Notes under the pieces: model-generated
Seen by the model: only the letters and a program-made list of their open reading frames with translations
Database searches by the model: none
What the model was told of the DNA's origin: nothing
Program-made: the position numbers and the translations under genes
Shown: in pieces, positions 58,020-64,000 of the stretch
How positions within the stretch are numbered: the stretch's first letter is position 1
How the letters are laid out: the number at the start of each line of letters is the position of its first letter
From: Tolypeutes matacus
Taxonomy: Eukaryota > Chordata > Mammalia > Cingulata > Chlamyphoridae
Assembly: GCA_026826555.1 (NCBI GenBank)
Contig: JAKSZT010053883.1
Location: 25,073,234-25,137,233 of the forward strand
Direction: 5' to 3'
DNA length: 64,000 bases

Positions 58020-59033
58020 CCTTCCTTGGTTTCTCCAATCTCTCAGTCATCTCATCTAGGGCTTCGGCAAGTCCCATCAATTCCACCTCCAGAATATGTC
58101 TCAAACAGGTCCACTCTTCTTGATCTCCACTGCCTCCACCCTATTTCCAGCCTCCACATGTCTAGCCTCAATTTACAGCATTACCACCAATCTGGCCTGT
58201 CGCATCCTCTTCTATTCCGTAATAATCCATTCTCTACAGAGCAGCCGGAGTGGGGTGTGAACATGAAAATCAGTTTATATCACTCCCTTGTTTAAATGTT
58301 TTTGGTTGTCTAGAAGATAGTTCAAGCTTCTTACTAGGGCCCTGCCTGATCGGGCCCCAGCCCTCCTCCCAACCTCATCTTGCTCCTCTGCCCCACTTGC
58401 TTGCTCAATGTAGTCCAGCCACTCTATTTCTCAGACTGAGCTGTCCTGGCTTCAGGGCCTTTGCTCGTGCTGGTCTGGTTTTCTGAAACACAGGAACACC
58501 CTCCCCCAGGCTCTCGGAAGAAAAACTCCTTCTCATCCTTCAGGTCTCAGCACGAAGTACTCTCCTGTCTGAGACCTCTCTGACATTATTCCAGCTGCCT
58601 ATGCCCTGTGCATATCTCCATAACCCTTCACATTTTACAATGACTTGTTTTGGTTTTTTTCAAGATTTATTTATTTATCCCCCCCCCCATTGTTTTTGCA
58701 CTCATTGTCTGCTCTCTGTGTGTTCTTCTATGTCTTCTTGTCTTCTCTTTAGGTGGCACCAGGAACTGATCCTGGGATCTTCTCAATCTCTTGTGCCACC
58801 TCAGCTTCCTGGTCTGCTGCATCTCTTATTGTCTCTCCTCTGTGTCTCCTTTTGTTGTGTTGCAATGACTTGTTTATATGCTTACTTGCTTATTTCTTTG
58901 TCTATCATCCCACTAGGTTGCAAACATCACAACAGCAGGGCCTGCATCTGTTTTGCTCAACACTGAACACTCGACACATAGCACAGAGTCTGGCATGTAG
59001 TAAATGCTCAACAAATATTTCTCAAATGAGTGA
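58020..59033 (+). mobile_element. L2 LINE, 3' kilobase, SINE-interrupted
   Basis: Long L2 3' stretch: 'agttcaagcttcttactagg', 'cagggcctttgctcgtgctg', 'ctccttctcatccttcaggt', and after the SINE the terminal 'gcacagagtctggcatgtag' and 'atgctcaacaaatatttctc'. Frames are broken. Confidence 0.88.
58653..58863 (-). mobile_element. armadillo tRNA-SINE in L2
   Basis: T-rich (ATTT)n tail, poly(C), body, and an eroded head ('ggcaccaggaactgatcctg'). Target duplication CAATGACTTGTTT at about 58638-58650 and 58863-58875. Confidence 0.85.
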
Positions 59034-60077
59034 GGAAATCACAAGTGCAGTGTGCCATGAATGGTGCAGTGCACTTCCACATGGCCCAAGATATCAGCTA
59101 CCACAAGCACCAACAGGCTACTGCCAGCACAATGATCAATCTATCACAGCCCTGCATGCTGCATGCGGCACTTTTTCCAGCAGGCCCCAGGAAGGCCGGA
59201 CATATCCTAACCTGGCCCAATATGCTACAGCATTAGGTCTGGCCTGGATCTAAGCCTCAGTCCCCTGTGCCGCTGCCCCAAGCTCTGGACATGTCCAGCT
59301 GACCACAGGGGGCCACAAGAGACCCCTGGCCTCAATAAGCACTTAATTGGAGTGCTTTCTGGGACCCAAACATCTGAGCCCCTGGATCCTAGGCAGTGGG
59401 TCCCTGCTAGGGTCCTGGGTCGAGCAGTCCGTGTGCCCAAGTCTCTGCCCCAAGAAGACACAATGGGTCTTTGTCTTCCCAGACTACCCTGCTTAGCCTC
59501 CAGAGGAGAATAGTGCATTCTGAGGAAGAGCAGCTGCAAGGGTTGGGGGGACTCTGGACCCCTGGAGAGAGGGGAGGAACGTGGGTTCCTGCTTTTGCTG
59601 TGTGGCCTGAAGCATGCCACTGTCCCTCTCTGGCTTTGCCTCCCCTGCAGAAAGAAGAGAGCACCAGAGGGCTTCTAGAGAGCACCCAGCACAGATGGGT
59701 AACCAAGACTCAGAGAAGAGCAGCAGCTGCCCAGGGTCACGGGGGAGGAAGGGCAGATTCTCCGCAGACCCAGGGCGCCTGCTTCCAGGAAAGCTGGGGC
59801 TCAAGGGGAAGTCCTGCCGGGTGTCTCCTCACCTGTCTCCTTGCCCTAGGCCTTTGGACAAAGCCCCACTCTGGGAAAGAATAAGACACAGAATGAGTCA
59901 CCAGGAAGGAGGGGGTCAAGGAAAAGGAAAGTGAAGTGCCCAGGCCCCCCGCCCCAGCCCTGCCCTCTTCCTTTCCTCCTTGGCCAAGGAACTCAATGAG
60001 TCACACAGTTCCACTGGAGAAGGCATAGTGCCAAGCTCAGTTACAATGAGGGACCCAAGAGCCACACTCTTGGCTCC
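59034..60077. other. intergenic, no gene supported
   Basis: Repeat-poor, moderately GC-rich. Many overlapping open frames on both strands but no known domain. Could hold a regulatory element; nothing in the sequence proves it. Confidence 0.45.
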
Positions 60078-60575
60078 TGTGTTCCTGCCCGTTTGCACAG
60101 ACAGACAAACAGGCATGAGTTGACACCCACAAAGCTGCATGAATACTAGAGAGACACTCAGCAGAGATATCCCTAGTAGACAAGCAGACACAGACACACA
60201 AGGACAGCCACAAGGGGAGCGGGTGTAGCTCAGTGGTTGAGCGCCTGCTTCCCATGTACAAGGTCCTGGGTTCAATCCCTGGTACCTCCTAAAAAAAAAA
60301 AAAACAACAAAGCAAAAAAAAAGGACAGCCACACAGACACACACAGGCATACAAGCCAAGAAGCACATGGGACAGGCAAAGCAATACACTGACAGACCCA
60401 TGACCAACACAAGGACAAGCATGCAGACAGACACACAGACATCCAAACAGACTCACACAACACAGGCACCCAGACAGGCCGATGGAAAGACATATACAGC
60501 CAGATATACACACACGAGCAGAAACATTACACAAATACAGGTATCCATACACACACACACACACACACATCAGCA
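60078..60575. repeat. degenerate CA/CAGA-rich tract
   Basis: Dense ACACAG and CAGACA words over 500 bases ending in a purer (CA)n at about 60549-60572. Interrupted by a SINE. The cysteine-rich frames on the minus strand result from this composition. Confidence 0.85.
60213..60320 (+). mobile_element. armadillo tRNA-SINE in CA-rich tract
   Basis: 'ggggagcgggtgtagctcag' head, B-box 'ggttcaatccc', A-rich tail. Perfect 13-bp target duplication AAGGACAGCCACA at 60200-60212 and 60321-60333. Confidence 0.96.
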
Positions 60576-61909
60576 TGGACAGACTGAGGGGGGAATTTTG
60601 GGAAACAGACAAGCCAGATGGTCCTGGGCCAGGCCCCAGCCCCAGAACCACACTGCAACTGGTCCACGAAGGTGGGCTCTTCTGAAGGCAGCTTCCATCT
60701 CTGATCCTGAGAATATGACATTTACCAAATACCGAGCCCCCCCCCCTCCTTGCAGCAAGATGAATGGAGATTAGACATGAAAAGGGACTTCCCAATCAGG
60801 AGGGTGTTGAGACCTGTAGTGGGTGAATAAGAGTGACTGGGTGGGGGTGGGGGGGAGGAGTGGAGTTTTGGTGGATAGGGAGCCTGTGTTCTGGCTGTGT
60901 TCCACTCTTGAGCCTCAGTTTCCCATCTAGGCAGACAGGGAAACGATAGGCCAGCTCCCTGGGCATGTGAGGGCCAAAGCTGGAGCCCCAGGATATTCCC
61001 CCTCCACCCTCCACCCCTCCTCTCCACTCTGGCCCAGTTCCTGTGGCAGGGGGTAACCCAGCCATTGTCCTGCTCCCTTGGGGCCTGGCCAGCTGAGGGT
61101 GCCCCCAGGCTGGGGGACGGCTGCAGGAAGAGCCAGGAGAGGGCAAAGGGAATCCCCGCTGCCTGCCCTCCTGGGGCAGCACAGGAGGTGCAGGCCTGGG
61201 CAGGGGATCTCTGTTCAGGTGGAATCTCTCTCTCAGCCTCCCTGCTGTTGAGAGTCCCTTGGCCTGAGCCCAACAGGGAGAGGGAATTTCGCAATAGGAG
61301 GTAAAAGGTGACAGGAGGCCTGGTGGACAGAAGCCCCATTGTTAGGCACCCAGGCCAGCCTGGGCAAAGGAAGGGTTTATGCCTGGGGCAGGAAGGGGGT
61401 TCTGCAGGGGGCGCCAGCTGGCAGGGCTTTGGCTGTTGCACCCGCGGAGAGGTCAGGTGCCATGCAGGGTGCCCTCAGGGCTGACGGAGGGCGGTGCTTG
61501 GCACGGTGTCCTGCTGGACTGCTCCCCAGAGGACAGCCGCCAGGCCACACCCACCCACCCACCCCTCGGGGATGAGCTGCAGGGCATCTGCAGGGTCCTA
61601 AACCATCCGCCTCGGGATTCCAGTCATTCTTGGGAACTGAGGTGGCTCGAGGGGCCAGGAGGGGCTTTGAGATTTTTGCCTCTTCCTTATTTTCCAGCCT
61701 GGACCTCCTAACCTTAGGTCCGAAACTTGGAGCTTGGCCCACCCGGAACTCCCCTTTTCTGCGCGAGCCCCTCAGTCCCATGCTGTAGCCCACCGGTGTC
61801 AGACAACAAGCCTTTCTGATTTAAGGAAGAAAGACCCTGCGAGGACAATCACGCGGCGCCCGTGGCCTCCCCCCTCCCCCAAGTCCCAGCGGCTGAGTTA
61901 GGGACCACT
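60576..61909. other. TINAGL1 upstream flank
   Basis: GC-rich, almost repeat-free DNA before the TINAGL1 promoter. Long open frames on the minus strand (60722-61441, 61377-61793) lack known domains and most likely reflect low stop-codon density in GC-rich DNA. Confidence 0.5.
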
Positions 61910-62010
61910 GCTCCAGGTGCGGATAAGCCGGAGCCCCGCCCTCTCGCAGTCCGGGGACGGGGCGGGGCGACAGGCGGGGCCCCATAGAAAGCGGTCCCGC
62001 CCCAGGCTTC
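61910..62010 (+). promoter_or_regulatory. TINAGL1 promoter, GC boxes
   Basis: Several Sp1-type GC boxes: CCCCGCCC near 61934, GGGGCGGGGC near 61959, GGCGGGGC near 61973 and CCCGCCCC near 61997. A 'cggataagccg' word at 61919 could bind a GATA factor. No good TATA box; 'ccatagaaag' is the nearest. GC-rich and TATA-less fits a start within roughly 62000-62040. Exact start not visible. Confidence 0.6.
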
Positions 62011-62085
62011 TCACTTGACTTTGAGTGTCCAGCGGGAGCGGTTGACAGCGGGCACTCGGCAGCCTGGGCGCAGCCCACACCCCAG
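62011..62085 (+). other. TINAGL1: TINAGL1 exon 1, noncoding
   Basis: Ends in the splice donor CCCCAG|GTAGGG at 62085/62086. No start codon joins in frame to exon 2. The left edge is set by the promoter position and is approximate. A noncoding first exon is known for TINAGL1 in other mammals (from memory); the donor is seen, the exon itself is inferred. Confidence 0.55.
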
Positions 62086-62097
62086 GTAGGGGCCATT

Positions 62098-62310
62098 CTC
62101 CTGTTCAGGGGGAGAGGATGTGGATGGAGGGGGACTAGGAGGGAGAGGGGGCAGGCAGAGGGACAGAGGGCAGAGAGGGACAGTGGAGGGGGGAGGGACC
62201 CAGAGAGGGACAGAGGCGAGGACAGGAAAGAGAGTGGGGAACGCGAGGCACAAAGTCAAGTACCCGAGTCAGGGATAGAGGCTGACAGAGGGACAGAGGG
62301 ACAGAGGGAC
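62098..62310. repeat. GGGACAGAG purine-rich minisatellite
   Basis: In intron 1, about 15-220 bases after the exon 1 donor. Many imperfect GAGGGACAGA units, including three perfect 'gacaga ggga' units in a row at about 62283-62309. Nearly pure purine on the plus strand. Confidence 0.85.
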
Positions 62311-62676
62311 CCAGGACCAAAGAGAAGACCTGGGATCCAAAGGATGGGTTGGTGCCGGGTTGGGGGCACCAAGAATGCCAAAACCCCTGTCTCCTTGTCC
62401 TTAAAGAGCCCCAGGCAGGTCAGGGAAGGACTCCATCTCTGTCCCAGTCCCTGTCTCCCTACCCCCCAGGCCCCCTCCTCTCCCTTCAGGCAGGACACAT
62501 CTACTGTGGCGCCTCTGCCCGTGTCCTGCTCAGGGACTCAGGAATCGGGGTCTCCGACCCTGCTGAACCCCCTTGGCCTCGCAGCCCCAGGAAGCTGGGA
62601 GACTGTGCCCAGGGAGTTTCTGCTGCCCACCACCTCTGACCCCTGACCTCTGCCCTCCCTGGGCCCAGGAGGCACC

Positions 62677-62986
62677 ATGTGGCGATGTCCACTGGGGCTG
62701 CTGCTGTTGCTGCTCCTGGCCGGCGAGGCGGCCCTGGGTGCGCGGCGGGGTCGTGGGCGCCGGGAGCTAGCGCCAGGCCTGCACCTGCGGGGCATCCGGG
62801 ACGCGGGCGGCCGGTACTGCCAGGAGCGGGACCTGTGCTGCCGCGGCCGCAGCGACGACTGCGCCCTGCCCTACCTGGGCGTCACCTGTTACTGTGACCT
62901 CTTCTGCAACCGCACCGTCTCCGACTGCTGCCCTGACTTCTGGGACTTCTGCCTCGGCGTGCCACCCCCTTTTCCCCCCATCCAAG
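62677..62986 (+). CDS. TINAGL1: TINAGL1 exon 2, signal peptide and Cys-rich domain
   Basis: Coding start of tubulointerstitial nephritis antigen-like 1, a secreted matricellular glycoprotein of basement membranes that binds integrins and laminin and has a cathepsin B-like domain without protease activity. Exon 2 runs from the acceptor CCCAG|GAGGCACC (62669) to the donor CCAAG|GTGGGC (62986). ATG at 62677 in a good Kozak setting (CACCATGT). Residues 1-21 are a signal peptide (MWRCPLG, seven Leu, AGEAALG). Residues 23-30 are basic. Residues 47-92 hold ten cysteines (48, 54, 55, 62, 71, 73, 77, 84, 85, 92) in a somatomedin B-like order. N78-R-T80 is an N-glycosylation site. Residues 96-101 are Pro-rich. 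103 codons plus one base, phase 1, matching exon 3. The sequence is very close to my recollection of the human protein. The cathepsin-like domain lies beyond the window. Confidence 0.97.
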
Positions 62987-63900
62987 GTGGGCACCAGGAC
63001 GGCCAGGAGGGTGGGTTGCTTTGTCAACCCCAGACTGAGCCAGGCTCAGGAGCAAGGCTGATGTGTTGTTATTTCCAGGAGAGGCCTTGTAGAGTCCAGG
63101 ACAGAGACCCTACCCCACTCCCTGCCCTCCTGAGAAGTCCCCACTCTGGTCTAACTTGAATCTGTCCAGGTAGACAGGGAGAGAGAGGATCCTTGGTCAG
63201 TGGAATCCTAAGACTGCTTGGGGGAACAGCAGTCTCCTGTTCTTTCTCCCAGTCCCGTCTCAGTTCTGGACGTAGAAGGTGCTGGCTCCACCTGCTGACT
63301 CACCCTTGGGCACACATGGCTGGTCAGGGTCATCTTAGCCATTACTTTGCCCTTGCTCAGGACCCTGAGCAGCTGGCGCCGCTGGTGGTGACGTGGGAGG
63401 TGGGTCACATCACTCTCACCACCACTTGCACACACTTGGCCTGGCCAGTAGGAGAATCTCTTGCTTTCCATGTTCCATGGCGCTTGGGGCTGGGAGACTG
63501 CATATGTGTGTTGTCATTCCAAAGTGCTGGGTTCTCTTGGGGGCTCACTTGCCTTCTCTGAGCTTCTGCTTCCCCATGCCCCTCACACTCCCCATTTCCA
63601 GGCCCCAACACATTAAATGGCAAGGGTATAATGGCTGGCATCCAGGTGAAACAGGAGGAATCCAAGTTGGAGTCAGTGAAGAACTTCCCAAATAGCAGTT
63701 GTGTGCAGGAGATGGCTTGAGCTCTAGTTTGGTTTTAGTGTCAGTGAGGGCTAGTGGGATCAGAGGAGGTGGGGTGAAGGGGTGAGTGACTGAGGTGACC
63801 TTGGAGGATTTGGGGTGCCTGACCCTCTGAGGCCCTGGCCATCTCAGCCCATTGTCTCTGGCTCTGGTTCCAGCTCTTTTCTCCTCTTCCCTCCCCTCAG
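62987..63900 (+). other. TINAGL1 intron 2
   Basis: GT...AG intron of 914 bases, starting GTGGGC and ending in a pyrimidine-rich tract and CTCAG. No repeat recognised. Reading through from exon 2 stays open to 63159, which would give a truncated 160-residue protein if the intron were retained; no evidence for that. Confidence 0.9.
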
Positions 63901-63964
63901 GATGTATGCATGGGGGTCGTGTCTATCCAGTTCTGGGAACCTACTGGGACAACTGTAACCGTTG
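63901..63964 (+). CDS. TINAGL1: TINAGL1 exon 3
   Basis: A 64-base exon between acceptor CCTCAG| and donor TG|GTGAGT. Joined to exon 2 it completes Gly104 and reads CMHGGRVYPVLGTYWDNCNR (residues 105-124), with the first two bases of the next codon, expected to be Cys. It begins the second Cys-rich stretch before the cathepsin-like domain. Both splice sites are canonical and the phases agree (1 in, 2 out). Confidence 0.97.
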
Positions 63965-64000
63965 GTGAGTGTTTGGGGCCTGGAGGTGGCTTGCCTTGTG
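63965..64000 (+). other. TINAGL1 intron 3, start
   Basis: Begins GTGAGTGTTTGG; the window ends inside it. Confidence 0.9.

Noticed and set aside
60213..60290. tRNA gene
   Set aside because: The head has pol III boxes but no complete tRNA cloverleaf, and it has an A-tail and a 13-bp target duplication, so it is a SINE.
60037..60446. Cysteine-rich secreted peptide on the minus strand
   Set aside because: The cysteines arise from reverse translation of the ACACAG-rich low-complexity tract, and a SINE interrupts it.
60722..61441. 239-codon minus-strand frame upstream of TINAGL1
   Set aside because: GC-rich DNA with few stops on both strands; no known domain, no splice pattern, overlaps other equally long frames.
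62677..63159. TINAGL1 as a complete 160-codon single-exon gene
   Set aside because: The frame after 62986 is intronic: the donor GTGGGC is canonical and exon 3 at 63901 continues the known protein.

Overview
This is a stretch of a mammalian nuclear genome, and the repeats point to an armadillo (Dasypus, Xenarthra) or a very close relative. The window is full of the tRNA-derived SINE heads typical of armadillo (on either strand, motifs like 'ggctcaatcagtagggctcc' or 'cggatgtggctcaa', then a GGTTC-type B box, then an A-rich tail). MIR, L2, hAT-Charlie, L1 and ERVL/MaLR remnants shared by all placental mammals fill the rest. There are no bacterial-type operons, and almost all long open frames are shadows or decayed transposon frames.

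Layout. 1-29 kb: intergenic DNA with MIR/L2, short L1 pieces, hAT MITE-like elements, several solo LTRs (one at 5711-6217 with a perfect 5-bp target duplication) and a MaLR-like provirus on the minus strand (18383-20860) with a tRNA-Leu-type primer binding site. A two-copy local duplication (9.4-10.3 kb and 15.1-15.5 kb) carries an LTR in only one copy. 29.3-30.6 kb: a processed, broken retrocopy of TIMM8A on the minus strand, itself hit by a SINE. 31.4-51.7 kb: a near-continuous pile of minus-strand L1 sequence with recognisable ORF1, endonuclease and reverse-transcriptase pieces, repeatedly interrupted by SINEs, LTRs, a hAT element and two small retroposed transcripts. 52.6-55.4 kb: a plus-strand L1 remnant with nested LTRs and SINEs. 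55.5-61.9 kb: less repeat-rich DNA with MIRs, one long L2 and a CA-rich tract.

The only active gene I can support is at the right edge: the 5' end of TINAGL1 (plus strand). It has a GC-box promoter, a noncoding first exon ending at 62085, a coding exon 2 (signal peptide plus cysteine-rich domain, 62677-62986) and exon 3 (63901-63964). The gene continues past the window. The 62 kb upstream appear to be the intergenic space before it.

The least ordinary signal is a recurring architecture in the armadillo SINEs: at four loci (22.4, 39.0, 41.4 and 54.1 kb) compound SINEs carry locus-specific tandem arrays of short units or repeated head units. Repeat family names are assigned from memory of consensus features and should be read as class-level calls.
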